Positions 1 to 9,657 of a stretch of 38,809 nucleotides of DNA are shown here, piece after piece. A program made the translations under genes and the position numbers. The notes beneath the pieces are model-generated. The model was not told where the DNA came from, searched no databases, and was given only the letters and a program-made list of their open reading frames with translations. Source of the DNA: Aquimarina macrocephali JAMB N27 (GTDB taxonomy: Bacteria; Bacteroidota; Bacteroidia; Flavobacteriales; Flavobacteriaceae); contig NZ_JACA01000064.1 in the NCBI RefSeq assembly GCF_000520995.1, forward strand, positions 1 to 38,809, written 5' to 3'. Numbering within the stretch: the stretch's first letter is position 1; every line of letters starts with the position of its first letter.

Positions 1-1
1 T

Positions 2-409
2 TTTAAAGATATTCTTGGAAAAGGTGTAGAAACTGTATGGAATGAATACAAAAACTATATCAATGGCGGCAACACTCTTGATTACGACGGAAATTACCCA
101 TGGAATCTGGATTGCAGTAGAAGTAACAGAAATAATACAGCTACCACGGAAAATAAAAAACCCGAAGAGGCATTCAATTTAAAGTCATACCCTAATCCAA
201 TTCAGGATAAATTGTTTTTTGCAAAACCAAAAAACCTAAAAGGTACATCTTTACTTTATGAAATCTATGATACTCAAGGTTCTTTAATTTTTACAGAAAA
301 AACTTCAAGAAGTGAATTAAGTCTAGATCATTTAGAAAGCAAAATGTATTTTATAATTGTTAAACAAGATGGGAAAACCATATATAGAAATAGATTTATA
401 AAACGATAA
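2..409 (+). CDS. C-terminal end of a secreted protein with a type IX secretion (T9SS) sorting domain, 5' truncated by the window
   Basis: The reading frame is open from base 2 and ends with TAA at 407-409, so only about 135 C-terminal residues are present. The last ~75 residues fit a Por-type (type A) T9SS C-terminal sorting domain: an SYPNP motif, a beta-rich stretch with LLYEIYDTQG, and a basic end (NRFIKR). In this family the tail directs export across the outer membrane and is cleaved off. The part before it (motifs VWNEYKNYINGG and YPWNLDCSRSN) probably belongs to the functional domain, which I cannot identify. The gene converges on the Lrp gene across a strong hairpin. The sorting domain is secure; the function of the rest is unknown. 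Confidence 0.8.
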   Translation, partial: FKDILGKGVETVWNEYKNYINGGNTLDYDGNYPWNLDCSRSNRNNTATTENKKPEEAFNLKSYPNPIQDKLFFAKPKNLKGTSLLYEIYDTQGSLIFTEKTSRSELSLDHLESKMYFIIVKQDGKTIYRNRFIKR

Positions 410-447
410 CATCGGTTTATACTATATCATAGTTAATTAGAATTGTC

Positions 448-482
448 AAAACACCTGTGCTATACGTAACAGGTGTTTTTTC
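448..482. terminator. Bidirectional intrinsic terminator
   Basis: A perfect 11-bp stem (AAAACACCTGT at 448-458 with ACAGGTGTTTT at 469-479, 10-nt loop) is followed by a T run, with an A run on the other side. It lies between two convergent genes and can serve both strands. Confidence 0.85.
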
Positions 483-496
483 TTAAAACATATTGT

Positions 497-958
497 TTAT
501 AGATAATATTCTGAAGTATGCTTAATTACCTTTAATGAAAAAGTAGTATTTAAAACTCCGATATTATCAATTTTTGACAATTTAGAACGCATAAATTCGT
601 GATATTCTTCTAAGCTATTCATGTTAATTTTTAACAGAAAATCTACCTGTCCTGCCATATGAAAACATTCTTGAACTTCTTTCAGGTTTTTTATTTGATT
701 TTCAAACTTATCAATAAATGACTCTCCATGAGATTGAAGAGATACCTGGCAAAATGCTGTAATTGGCAGACCAATCATATTCTTATTCACAATTGCAACA
801 TATTTTTCTATATACCCTTTACTTTCTAAACGTTTTATCCTTTCATATATAGGAGATACTGTTAAGTTTAAAAGATTTGCTATCTCTTTCGCTGTTTTTT
901 TAGAATCTCTTTGAAGGATTCGTAAAATGGTTTTGTCTGTGTTATCTAACATTTCCAT
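497..958 (-). CDS. Lrp/AsnC family transcriptional regulator
   Basis: This 153-residue protein has the normal length of the family. Residues ~3-60 form an AsnC-type winged helix-turn-helix (DNTDKTILRILQRDSKKT, then LLNLTVSPIYERIKRLES). Residues ~65-150 are the RAM/AsnC effector-binding domain (VAIVNKNMIGLP, FHMAGQVDFLLKI). Members bind DNA as dimers or octamers and usually respond to amino acids. It is transcribed away from the susC gene across a 484-bp gap. Control of the neighbouring PUL is possible, but Lrp proteins are not the usual PUL regulators (those are HTCS, SusR, or ECF sigma/anti-sigma pairs). The family is certain; the target is unknown. Confidence 0.93.
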   Translation of the reverse strand: MEMLDNTDKTILRILQRDSKKTAKEIANLLNLTVSPIYERIKRLESKGYIEKYVAIVNKNMIGLPITAFCQVSLQSHGESFIDKFENQIKNLKEVQECFHMAGQVDFLLKINMNSLEEYHEFMRSKLSKIDNIGVLNTTFSLKVIKHTSEYYL

Positions 959-1442
959 GTGAACAATACTAAAATTACTTTATACAGATAAAAAAACTTT
1001 TATTTTATAATAATACAGTTTTTTTTACCACAATCATACAATTATCCCATTTATTTAACCAGATATGGTTTTGTTTTAAAAATAAAATTCAAAATAAAAA
1101 TAAATTGATTTCACATCAAATTAACATTTTAAGCACATTATACTCTCATAAAAAGACGCATTCAGCCCTTTTTATTAAAAAAGAGCTCCTATTTTAACAG
1201 GAAAAAAGACTTAATAGCAGATATATAGATATTCCAAAAAGACAAAAAAACTTTATAAGTCTATTTTTGCCATAAAAATCACTAATATTTATATCAAAAT
1301 ACAAATATTAATCTTCATACTATAAATTTGAAAACAATAATCCTCTTAAGCATAACACTTTGTTAATCTTTTAGAAACACAAATTAATTAAGAGCTTATT
1401 AGAGAAATCAGCAGTCAAATTATTAACTAAACCAATTTTAAT
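959..1442. promoter_or_regulatory. Divergent lrp/susC intergenic region
   Basis: This 484-bp, very AT-rich gap holds no convincing coding frame. It must contain both divergent promoters. A Bacteroidota -7 type motif TAAATTTG lies at 1323-1330, about 112 bases before the susC start, which would leave a leader of roughly 100 nt; no clear -33 TTTG pairs with it. A separated inverted repeat (AGACTTA at 1207-1213, TAAGTCT at 1256-1262) could be a regulator site, but it may be chance in such AT-rich DNA. No Shine-Dalgarno sequence precedes susC. Confidence 0.4.
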
Positions 1443-4400
1443 ATGAAGAATAAATTAGGATATCTATTTTTTGTGCTTACCTTCATGTCATTTGCCAATA
1501 TGGCTACGGCCCAGGAAATTACAATTACTGGAAAAGTAACAGATAACACCGGAATGTTACTACCTGGAGTAAATATTATTATAAAAGACTCTTCTGCAGG
1601 AACACAAACCGATTTTGACGGAAACTATTCATTAACAGCTTCGTTGGGAGATACTCTGTTATTTAGTTATCTGGGAATGGAAACTCAAAGCATTACTGTA
1701 TCAGGCTCAGGAGTGCATGATATAGCTATGCAAGAGAGCTCTAATCAATTAGAGGAAATTGTAGTTACCGGGTATTCAAAACAATCGGTAAGAAACATAA
1801 CCGGATCTGTTACTGTAATCAAAGCAGAAGATCTAGCCGCTACCACACCTGTAGATATCGAACAATCTTTGCAAGGATTAGCCGCAGGTGTTACTGTAAG
1901 TTCTGAAGGAGGACCAGGTGGATCTGCAATGGTAAGAATACGAGGATTTGGAACAATTAATAATAACGATCCTCTTTATGTAATTGATGGCACACCAACA
2001 ACTACTGGAATTAACCAATTAAATCCAGCTGATATCGAATCAATGCAGATATTAAAAGATGCTTCTTCTTCTGCTATTTATGGATTTAGAGCTGCCAATG
2101 GAGTAATTCTTATCACCACCAAAGGAGGTAAGTATAATAGCAAAACTAAGTTTACATTTAACACAAGCCTAGGAATTGATAACATTCCTAAATCTGCTTT
2201 TCCAGATTTATTATCTCCCCAAGAGACTGCAAATGCCATTTGGACTCGTTTTAACAATGATGGTTTTGCTCCTTCTCATCCTCAATATGGTAACGGAAAT
2301 ACTCCAGTATTACCAAACTACTTAACCCCAGCTGGAGCAGATTCTGCAGATCTATCCACATATGACCCTCAAACTAATAAGATCACCAGGGCGAATAAAG
2401 AAGGTACAGATTGGTTTGATGAATATTTCAATGATGCATTTGTTCAAAATTATAACCTAGGGCTATCTGGAGGATCTGAAAACGCAAAATTTCATGTCGG
2501 AATGGGCGCACTAAAACAGGAAGGTGCAGCCTTGCATACCTTCTATAACAGATATGTATTAAGAGCAAATTCAGAATTCAAAATAACCAATAATTTTAGA
2601 ATAGGAGAATCTTTTAACCTTTCTTACTCTGATAGAGTTGGCTCTGTTGGAAATCAATCCACCGGAGGAGATATTTCTTTCTTATATAGAGCGCAACCTA
2701 TTATTCCTGTATATGATATTGCAGGCAACTATGCAGGTCCTCAAAGTCCGGGATTAGGTAATGGTATTAACCCTATAGCCAGCGCAACTCGGAATAAGAA
2801 CAACTTACAACGAAGCTACAGAACAATTGGTAATGCATATGCAGAATTAGATTTTCTAAATGATTTTACTTTTAAAACCAACATAGGACTTGATTATAAT
2901 AATAATAATAATAGTTCTTTCTACACTTTTCTTAACCCAGAAGTTGCAGAACCTAATTCTGTTAATCGATTATCTGAAAATAACGACTATACAATTTCTT
3001 CTACATGGTATAATACCCTTAGCTATTCTAAAAATATAGGAGGACATACTATTAATGCTATGCTAGGAACAGAATCTAATAAAACACAAAGAAAATTCTT
3101 AAGTGCTTCAAGAACTGATTTCTTTACCGATGATCTAGATTATAGATACTTAGATAGAGGAACAGGCACCAGAGATAATAATGGTAGCGGAATTAAAAGT
3201 GGATACTTCTCTAGTTTTGGGAAATTAGATTATAGTTATAACGATAAATACTTATTATCATTTTCTCTACGAAGAGATGCCACTTCAAAATTTTCGCAAA
3301 ATAAAAGATCAGATTACTTCCCTTCATATAGTGCTGCATGGAGAATATCTGGTGAAAACTTTATGAAAAGCCTATCGTTTATAAATGATCTCAAAATAAA
3401 AGCAGGATACGGAGAACTAGGGAATGAAAGTATCCCTCAAGGTAGAATATTTAGCCAATATATTAATAATGATGATAGTAATTACGACATAGGAGGAAAT
3501 AACTCTAATGTAACGCCGGGATATAGTTTATTCATATTCGGAAATCCGGATTTGGAGTGGGAAACAACAACAACAAAAAACTTTGGAATTGACGGCGTTC
3601 TATTTGATCGAAAATTATCATTCAGCCTTGAGTATTATAATGCGCTAACAAAAAAGTTATTAGTTCAGGATCAAGCCAATGTAACTCTTATAGGTCTTGC
3701 ACAGGCTAAATATATTAATGCGGGGTCTGTAGAAAATAAAGGGTTCGATTTTTCATTAGGATATAACGACCAGATTAACGACAACTTACAATACCACGCT
3801 TCTATAAATGTTTCTACATACAAAAATACAGTAAAAGAACTATCTGATAATTCTAATTACTTTTTAGAAGGAAACTTAGCACGAGAAACCAGACCTTCTA
3901 GAACACAAGCAGGTCATTCTATTGCTTCTTTCCATGGTTTTATTATTGATGGTATCATCCAAAATGATGCAGAACTTGCGGCAACTGGTGATTACTTAGG
4001 AAAAGAGATAGGAACATTTAAATACAGAGATATTAATAACGATGGAGTGATTAATGATGACGATAGAGATTTTATAGGGAATCCCCATCCAGACTTTACC
4101 TATAGCTTTAATATGGGGGTAGAATATAAAAATATTGATTTCGGAATATTCTTCCAGGGAAGTCAAGGAAACGACATTTATAATTTCACCAAATTCTTTA
4201 CCGATTTTAATAGCTTTCCCGGAGCAAAAAGCAGAGATTACCTAAACTCCTGGAGTCCCTCTAATACGGGAGCTAGGTTACCTAAACTATCTAACAATCC
4301 GGCAGAACACTATTCTAGCGCCAGTAGTTATTATATAGAAGACGGATCATACTTACGACTTAAAAATGTTCAATTAGGATATAGCCTTCCAGAACGGTTA

Positions 4401-4601
4401 ATATCTAAACTAAATATTTCGAGATTAAGGTTTTTCATACAGGCCAAAAACCTACATACCTGGGCAAAATACTCTGGGTTAGATCCCGAAATCAACTTAC
4501 AACAATATGGTGGCGACTCTGTAAATCTGGATATCGGTATTGATAGAGGTGCATACCCTGTAGCAAGAACATTTATACTAGGGGTTAATCTTGCTTTATA
4601 A
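1443..4601 (+). CDS. susC: SusC/RagA family TonB-linked outer-membrane transporter
   Basis: This 1052-residue protein is the outer-membrane barrel of a SusCD glycan importer, energised by TonB-ExbBD. It has a Sec signal peptide (residues 1-24, ending ANMATAQ) and a carboxypeptidase-regulatory-like beta-sandwich (~26-105; TGKVTDNTGMLLPGVNI, TDFDGNYSL). The plug domain spans ~110-235 (IESMQILKDASSSAIYG, ANGVILITTKGG), and a 22-strand barrel ends in VARTFILGVNLAL. There is no N-terminal STN domain, so signalling to a FecR-type anti-sigma factor is unlikely. susD follows after 109 bp, the usual arrangement. The substrate is inferred from the downstream GH92 genes as alpha-mannose-containing glycan. 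The gene symbol is used in the family sense; this is not a starch system. Confidence 0.95.
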   Translation: MKNKLGYLFFVLTFMSFANMATAQEITITGKVTDNTGMLLPGVNIIIKDSSAGTQTDFDGNYSLTASLGDTLLFSYLGMETQSITVSGSGVHDIAMQESSNQLEEIVVTGYSKQSVRNITGSVTVIKAEDLAATTPVDIEQSLQGLAAGVTVSSEGGPGGSAMVRIRGFGTINNNDPLYVIDGTPTTTGINQLNPADIESMQILKDASSSAIYGFRAANGVILITTKGGKYNSKTKFTFNTSLGIDNIPKSAFPDLLSPQETANAIWTRFNNDGFAPSHPQYGNGNTPVLPNYLTPAGADSADLSTYDPQTNKITRANKEGTDWFDEYFNDAFVQNYNLGLSGGSENAKFHVGMGALKQEGAALHTFYNRYVLRANSEFKITNNFRIGESFNLSYSDRVGSVGNQSTGGDISFLYRAQPIIPVYDIAGNYAGPQSPGLGNGINPIASATRNKNNLQRSYRTIGNAYAELDFLNDFTFKTNIGLDYNNNNNSSFYTFLNPEVAEPNSVNRLSENNDYTISSTWYNTLSYSKNIGGHTINAMLGTESNKTQRKFLSASRTDFFTDDLDYRYLDRGTGTRDNNGSGIKSGYFSSFGKLDYSYNDKYLLSFSLRRDATSKFSQNKRSDYFPSYSAAWRISGENFMKSLSFINDLKIKAGYGELGNESIPQGRIFSQYINNDDSNYDIGGNNSNVTPGYSLFIFGNPDLEWETTTTKNFGIDGVLFDRKLSFSLEYYNALTKKLLVQDQANVTLIGLAQAKYINAGSVENKGFDFSLGYNDQINDNLQYHASINVSTYKNTVKELSDNSNYFLEGNLARETRPSRTQAGHSIASFHGFIIDGIIQNDAELAATGDYLGKEIGTFKYRDINNDGVINDDDRDFIGNPHPDFTYSFNMGVEYKNIDFGIFFQGSQGNDIYNFTKFFTDFNSFPGAKSRDYLNSWSPSNTGARLPKLSNNPAEHYSSASSYYIEDGSYLRLKNVQLGYSLPERLISKLNISRLRFFIQAKNLHTWAKYSGLDPEINLQQYGGDSVNLDIGIDRGAYPVARTFILGVNLAL

Positions 4602-4710
4602 ATTAAAAACGAGGTAAAATGAGCATTGATAAACAAGTAAATGAAGATGAAACCAATGATAACCTTATGGCCCGTTTTACACAATAATCAAAAAAATCAA
4701 ATATAAACAG

Positions 4711-6387
4711 ATGAAAAAAATAATCTTATTTGTATTCGTTACAGTACTAGTGATTTCTTGCGAGAAAGAACTAGACATTGAACCACAAGGATCTCTTGTT
4801 GAAGGAGTAATAGAATTTGATAAAGAGTGGGTCGACCAACAACTTATCAGTGCTTATGCTATTTTGGATGGAAATCCTGGTTATTTCTGGGCACCAGCAT
4901 CTAACTGGGCTCTTGGAGATGTAGCCTCTGATGATTTTCATAAAGGTTCGTCTATAGATGATCAACCTCAACTAAATGATGTTGAACGTTTCTCTTCGGG
5001 AACAACAAACATTTATTTATCTAGAAAATGGGAATCTTTATTTGAAGGTATTTCCAGAACAAATCAAACGATAGAATCAATTACCAAAGCTATAGAAAAA
5101 GGTACTCCAGAAACAGATTTAACTGTTCTAGGTGCAGAAGCACATTTCTTAAGAGCACATTACCATATGGATGCAAAAAAAATATGGAACAATGTACCTT
5201 TTATGAAAGAAGGACTAACTACTACCCCATCCAATGATACCGATATTTGGCCACAAATAGAAGAAGATCTAACATACGCAATAAATAACCTTCCTGAAAG
5301 TCAGGATGATGCCGGAAGAGCTAACTCATGGATAGCAAAAGCATATCTAGCAAAAGCACATATGTTTCAAAATGATCATGAAGCAGCAAGACCTATTTTA
5401 GACAATATCATTAATGAAGGGCCATTTCAATTGGTTCCTAATTATCATGATAATTTTAATGCAGAAAAAGATAATAATTCAGAATCTGTATTTGCTGTTC
5501 AGAATTCTGTAAATGATGGAGGAGATGGATTTATTAATGGTAATAGAGGTAATAGATTAAACCATCCTTATGCTCCTGATGCTCCCGGAGGAGGATGTTG
5601 TGGCTTTTTTCAACCTAGTCAAAATTTAGTAAATGCATTTAAAACAGATGCTAATGGTTTACCACTATTAGATTCTTTTAATGATTCTGATATTACTAAC
5701 GATCAAGGAATTACATCTGATCAACCTTTTACCCCGCATATAGGAAACCTAGATCCAAGATTAGACTGGACAGTAGGTAGAAGAGGCATAGAATATTTAG
5801 GTTGGGGAATCATGCCTGGGTCGAGATGGACACGTGATCAATCTAATGGAGGACCATATGTTGGTAAGAAACATGAGATATTAAAATCTCAGGAAGGCTC
5901 AATGTCTGCCGCCGGACTACCACAATATAATGCTATTAACACACCTTTGATAAGATATTCTGATGTTCTACTATGGAGAGCTGAGATTTATGCTCAGGAT
6001 GGCCAATTAAATGAAGCCATGAACCTTGTTAACAGAATAAGAGCTAGAGCTGCAAATCCTGATGGATTCGTTAAAAACCCTGACGGGACACCAGCTGCAA
6101 ACTATGTAATCAATGAGTACACATCATTTCCTGATCAGGAATATGCCATTAAAGCGGTTCGTTTTGAAAGAAGATTAGAATTAGCCTCAGAAGGACATCG
6201 ATTTTTTGACCTGGTACGCTGGGGAGTAGCTCCACAAGTATTGAATAAATACATCAATGAAGAATCTTCAAAACGTGTTTACCTTAATGGAGCAAGTTTT
6301 ACCCAGGGAAAAAGCGAATACTATCCTATTCCTCTGGATGCAATAAATTCTTCTGGAGGAGCAATAAATCAAAACTCCGGATATTAA
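4711..6387 (+). CDS. susD: SusD/RagB family surface glycan-binding lipoprotein
   Basis: This 558-residue protein is the lid of the SusCD pair, anchored in the outer membrane and binding the glycan before import. It has a lipoprotein signal peptide with lipobox VISC (lipidated Cys17). The N-terminal SusD-like helical TPR region covers ~20-230 (LGAEAHFLRAHYHMD is the classic family signature), and the C-terminal SusD domain carries PLIRYSDVLLWRAEIYAQDG, FERRLELASEGHRFFDLVRWG and YYPIPLDAINSS. Length is normal. It is co-directional with susC and followed by a strong hairpin, so the susCD message may be partly separated from the enzyme genes. Confidence 0.95.
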   Translation: MKKIILFVFVTVLVISCEKELDIEPQGSLVEGVIEFDKEWVDQQLISAYAILDGNPGYFWAPASNWALGDVASDDFHKGSSIDDQPQLNDVERFSSGTTNIYLSRKWESLFEGISRTNQTIESITKAIEKGTPETDLTVLGAEAHFLRAHYHMDAKKIWNNVPFMKEGLTTTPSNDTDIWPQIEEDLTYAINNLPESQDDAGRANSWIAKAYLAKAHMFQNDHEAARPILDNIINEGPFQLVPNYHDNFNAEKDNNSESVFAVQNSVNDGGDGFINGNRGNRLNHPYAPDAPGGGCCGFFQPSQNLVNAFKTDANGLPLLDSFNDSDITNDQGITSDQPFTPHIGNLDPRLDWTVGRRGIEYLGWGIMPGSRWTRDQSNGGPYVGKKHEILKSQEGSMSAAGLPQYNAINTPLIRYSDVLLWRAEIYAQDGQLNEAMNLVNRIRARAANPDGFVKNPDGTPAANYVINEYTSFPDQEYAIKAVRFERRLELASEGHRFFDLVRWGVAPQVLNKYINEESSKRVYLNGASFTQGKSEYYPIPLDAINSSGGAINQNSGY

Positions 6388-6442
6388 CCACTATGTTTCA
6401 CTAATAGATTTGTTTCATTAGTTATTTTTTGTTTTAGATTGT

Positions 6443-6475
6443 AAAGACAGAATCATTTATATAGATTCTGTCTTT
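6443..6475 (+). terminator. Perfect 12-bp hairpin between susD and GH92
   Basis: The arms AAAGACAGAATC (6443-6454) and GATTCTGTCTTT (6464-6475) pair perfectly around a 9-nt loop. The T tract is short (TTT then CATAT), so it could be a partial terminator or an RNA-stabilising 3' end. Either would lower expression of the GH92 gene relative to susCD. Confidence 0.65.
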
Positions 6476-6547
6476 CATATGTTAATTCATCATACATTTT
6501 TTTAAAACCTTATGTAATTCAATCACAACGTTCAAAATAAATGAATC

Positions 6548-8890
6548 ATGAAATTGTTTATGTTTAGAAGAATACTCCTAACCCTTTTTATTGCAGGATT
6601 AGGTATACACTGTACAAATAAAGAAGAAGTAAAAAAACCGGTAGACTATGTAGATGTTTTCATTGGAACAAAATCGCCAGGACACACATTCCCTGGTCCT
6701 ATGCTTCCTTTCGGAATGGTACAATTGAGTCCTGACACCAGAAATGATCACACTAGTTGGCCTGCCTGTGCAGGGTATGACTATATGGACACTTCTATTA
6801 TAGGTTTTACCCATACACACTTATCAGGAACAGGAGTTCCTGATTTAGGAGATATTCTATTCATGCCAGCAACAGGAGAAATACAATTTCAGGCAGGAAC
6901 TCCAGAAAATCCTGATTCTGGATATCGTTCTAGATATAGCCACGACAATGAATTTGCAGAACCTGGGTATTATTCAGTAGTTCTTGATGACTACAATATA
7001 AAAACAGAACTAACAACTACAAAACGAGTTGGAGTACACAGATATACGTACCCTAAAGCAGAAAAAACCAGTATTATTATTGATCTGGAGCATCGTGACC
7101 CGGTAATAGAAGCAGAGTTCGAGATCATCAGTAAAACAGAAATTGCCGGATATCGAAGATCAAAAGCATGGGCAGGAAATCAACGCCAGTATTTTGTTGC
7201 ACGATTTTCAAAACCAATCATATCGTATCAAATTCTTAACGGAAAAAAAACAGTAACTACCGGCACTAAATTTAGCAGCAAAAAAATAATAGCAGCTCTT
7301 AATTTTGACAGTTCTGGAGATCAGATTACAGCAAAAGTGGCATTATCTGCTGTAAGTATAGATGGTGCCAGAAAAAATCTGGAAAAAGAATTATCCCATT
7401 GGCGCTTTGATGAAATCAGAAAAAAAGCAAAAAAAACATGGAATAATTCGTTAAGTAAAATAGAAATATCCGATAGCAATGAAGATAAAAAAGAAATATT
7501 CTATACCTCACTATATCACAGTCTTTTGACTCCTAACTTATATAATGATATTGATGGTCAATATCGAGGGATGGATGACAAAATACATACAGCACAAGGG
7601 TTCAACAATTACACAGTTTTTTCTCTTTGGGATACTTTTAGAGGTTTGCACCCACTGTTAACAATCATAGAGCCAGATGTAACCCGGGATATCGTTGTTA
7701 CTTTACAAAAAAAACATGAGCAATATGGCGAAATTCCCATGTGGGAACTGGCAGCAAATGACACAAGATGTATGATAGGATACCATGGAGTATCGGTAAT
7801 GGCAGATGCATATTTAAAAGGAATAACAGATGTGAATACCGAAAAAGTATTAAATGCAATGATAGAAAGTTCCAATGTAAAAAAGAGAGGTATTAATTAC
7901 TATACCGAATTAGGATTCGTACCTTCAAACAAAAGTAGTCAATCGGTTTCCAAAACACTAGAATATGCATACGACGACTGGTGTATTGCTCAAATGGCAA
8001 AAGCTTTAAACAAAACAGACATCTATAATGAATATTCGAGAAGAGCTCAATTTTTTGTTAATCTATATGATCAACAAACAGGCTTTATGAGACCTCGATA
8101 TTCTAACAGAAAATGGTATGAAGACTTTAACCCTACATCTGTCGAAAAGACCTATAATTTTAATTTCACAGAAGGAAACTCGTATCAATACAGCCTTTTT
8201 GTCCCTCATGATATTGCAAGTGTAATTGACTTGGTTGGGGGTGATAAAAACTTTAACCAATGGTTAGACAACCTTTTCTCTAAAAATTTTGATGAAGAAA
8301 TTAGTGAAGATTCTGATGTCTCGGGGCTATTAGGACAATATTCTCATGGAAACGAACCAAGTCATCATCTTGCATACTTATACAACTATGCCGGTAAACC
8401 TTGGAAATCACAACAAACCATTCACAAAATATTAAATGAAATGTATACTTCTGAACCTGATGGGCTCTGCGGAAATGATGATTGCGGACAAATGTCTGCA
8501 TGGTACGTATTGAGCAGTTTAGGATTTTACTCTGTTACTCCGGGAGCCCCAGAATATGTTATTGGAAGTCCTTCATTTGAAAAGGCCGAAATCAAGCTTG
8601 ATAATGGAAATACTTTTACCATAATAGCCAATAATGCCAGTGAAAAAAACATCCACTTTTCATCCTTGAAACTTAATGGTAAAGAATACCCTAATACATA
8701 TCTAAAACACGAAGACATTGTAAAAGGAGGTGAATTGGTTTTTGAAATGACAGATATCCCAAATAAAAATTGGGGGATTCATCCATCAAACAGACCTTTA
8801 TCAGACACTAAAAAAACAGTAAGTATACCGTATCTAAAATCTGATCACACCACATTTTTAGATACCAAAAACAATCGTTTTAGATTGTGA
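6548..8890 (+). CDS. GH92 alpha-mannosidase, lipoprotein, cut short by a frameshift
   Basis: GH92 enzymes are calcium-dependent exo-alpha-mannosidases that invert the anomeric centre and act on N-glycans and mannans. The 780 residues start with a lipoprotein-like signal (Cys22 in GIHC) and contain the family blocks: DVFIGTKSPGHTFPGPMLPFG (~36-56), LWDTFRGLHPL, CMIGYHGVSVMADAY, FTEGNSYQY with the probable acid Glu, HGNEPSHH, and GLCGNDDCGQMSAWYV. The frame ends at TGA 8888-8890, but the next frame continues at once into CHB_HEX and PA14 domains. Removing one A from the A5 run at 8867-8871 would give a continuous 999-residue protein. The catalytic part looks intact, so activity is plausible even without the tail. 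Confidence 0.93.
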   Translation: MKLFMFRRILLTLFIAGLGIHCTNKEEVKKPVDYVDVFIGTKSPGHTFPGPMLPFGMVQLSPDTRNDHTSWPACAGYDYMDTSIIGFTHTHLSGTGVPDLGDILFMPATGEIQFQAGTPENPDSGYRSRYSHDNEFAEPGYYSVVLDDYNIKTELTTTKRVGVHRYTYPKAEKTSIIIDLEHRDPVIEAEFEIISKTEIAGYRRSKAWAGNQRQYFVARFSKPIISYQILNGKKTVTTGTKFSSKKIIAALNFDSSGDQITAKVALSAVSIDGARKNLEKELSHWRFDEIRKKAKKTWNNSLSKIEISDSNEDKKEIFYTSLYHSLLTPNLYNDIDGQYRGMDDKIHTAQGFNNYTVFSLWDTFRGLHPLLTIIEPDVTRDIVVTLQKKHEQYGEIPMWELAANDTRCMIGYHGVSVMADAYLKGITDVNTEKVLNAMIESSNVKKRGINYYTELGFVPSNKSSQSVSKTLEYAYDDWCIAQMAKALNKTDIYNEYSRRAQFFVNLYDQQTGFMRPRYSNRKWYEDFNPTSVEKTYNFNFTEGNSYQYSLFVPHDIASVIDLVGGDKNFNQWLDNLFSKNFDEEISEDSDVSGLLGQYSHGNEPSHHLAYLYNYAGKPWKSQQTIHKILNEMYTSEPDGLCGNDDCGQMSAWYVLSSLGFYSVTPGAPEYVIGSPSFEKAEIKLDNGNTFTIIANNASEKNIHFSSLKLNGKEYPNTYLKHEDIVKGGELVFEMTDIPNKNWGIHPSNRPLSDTKKTVSIPYLKSDHTTFLDTKNNRFRL

Positions 8891-8891
8891 T

Positions 8892-9548
8892 ACAGAAAAT
8901 GCCAATATGTATTACACAATCGATGGTAGCGAACCCACAGAAAATAGTTTACGATATAATTCTCCTTTCGAGGTTAAAAAATCTACAAAACTAAAAATCA
9001 AAGCTTTCAAAAAAGATTTAAGATCTAGTTATACAACAACATTATTCCTAGAAAAACTAGAGAGTATAGATCCGAGGAAACTAAGAACCAAACTTAAAAA
9101 CGGGCTTTCGTATAAATATTACGAAGGTATTTTTAGATCTGTTTATGATTTTTCACAAGAAGACCCCATACAAAAAGGAGAAGTATCAAATATCAATATA
9201 GAATCCCGCTTAAGAGATGAATGGATAGGTTTCGAATTTGATGGATTTATAAATATTCCAAAAAATGGGGTATATAATTTTGAAATTTCTGCCAATGATG
9301 GCGCTCAATTATTAATTGATAATAAAGAATTGTTTGAAAGTGATGGAAGGAAATCGTTTAGCTTCACTCAAAAGAATGATATCATTCTATCTAAAGGATT
9401 ACATAAATTTACTATTCGATATTTTCAATGTTCGGATAATATCGGTCTAAAAGCATTATGGAGTGGCCCTGGTTTTAAGAAAACAGAAATTGACACTTCT
9501 TATCTTTATCATATGGTTGATCAAAATGGAGATGTATCTAATCCATAA
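8892..9548 (+). pseudogene. Detached C-terminus of the GH92 gene: chitobiase-like (CHB_HEX) domain plus PA14 domain
   Basis: This frame carries a CHB_HEX C-terminal type domain (MYYTIDGSEPTENSLRYNSP) followed by a PA14 carbohydrate-binding domain (WIGFEFDGFINIPKNGVYNF, SANDGAQLLIDNK, LKALWSGPGF). It has no signal peptide and begins directly after the GH92 stop. Reading it upstream gives TIVLDCDTENAN, which continues the GH92 protein if one base is dropped from the A5 run at 8867-8871. The combined length from 6548 to 9548 minus one base is exactly 1000 codons. The first ATG at 8907 could allow re-initiation, but the product would lack an export signal. It is most simply read as the separated tail of one ancestral GH92-CHB_HEX-PA14 gene, or as a sequencing error in a homopolymer. 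Confidence 0.85.
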
Positions 9549-9657
9549 CTTTCAAAAGATAGTAAAACACATATTTTAAGTTAATATCAAAACTATACTT
9601 GATTGCTAATAAAAAAGAACTAATAATTAACTAAATAAAAAAACTGTAGAATAAACA

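Noticed and set aside
4370..4684. 104-codon minus-strand frame overlapping the end of susC
   Set aside because: It is antisense to the conserved SusC C-terminal barrel strands and has no supporting motif.
4619..4687. A 22-codon frame between susC and susD (starts MSIDKQVNEDE)
   Set aside because: It has no family resemblance and lies in a 109-bp spacer where such frames arise by chance; no conservation evidence is available here.
8861..8890. Programmed -1 ribosomal frameshift in the GH92 gene
   Set aside because: Joining the two halves needs a +1 shift (one base skipped), and the site C AAA AAC is not a proper X XXY YYZ heptamer. Mutation or sequencing error is simpler.
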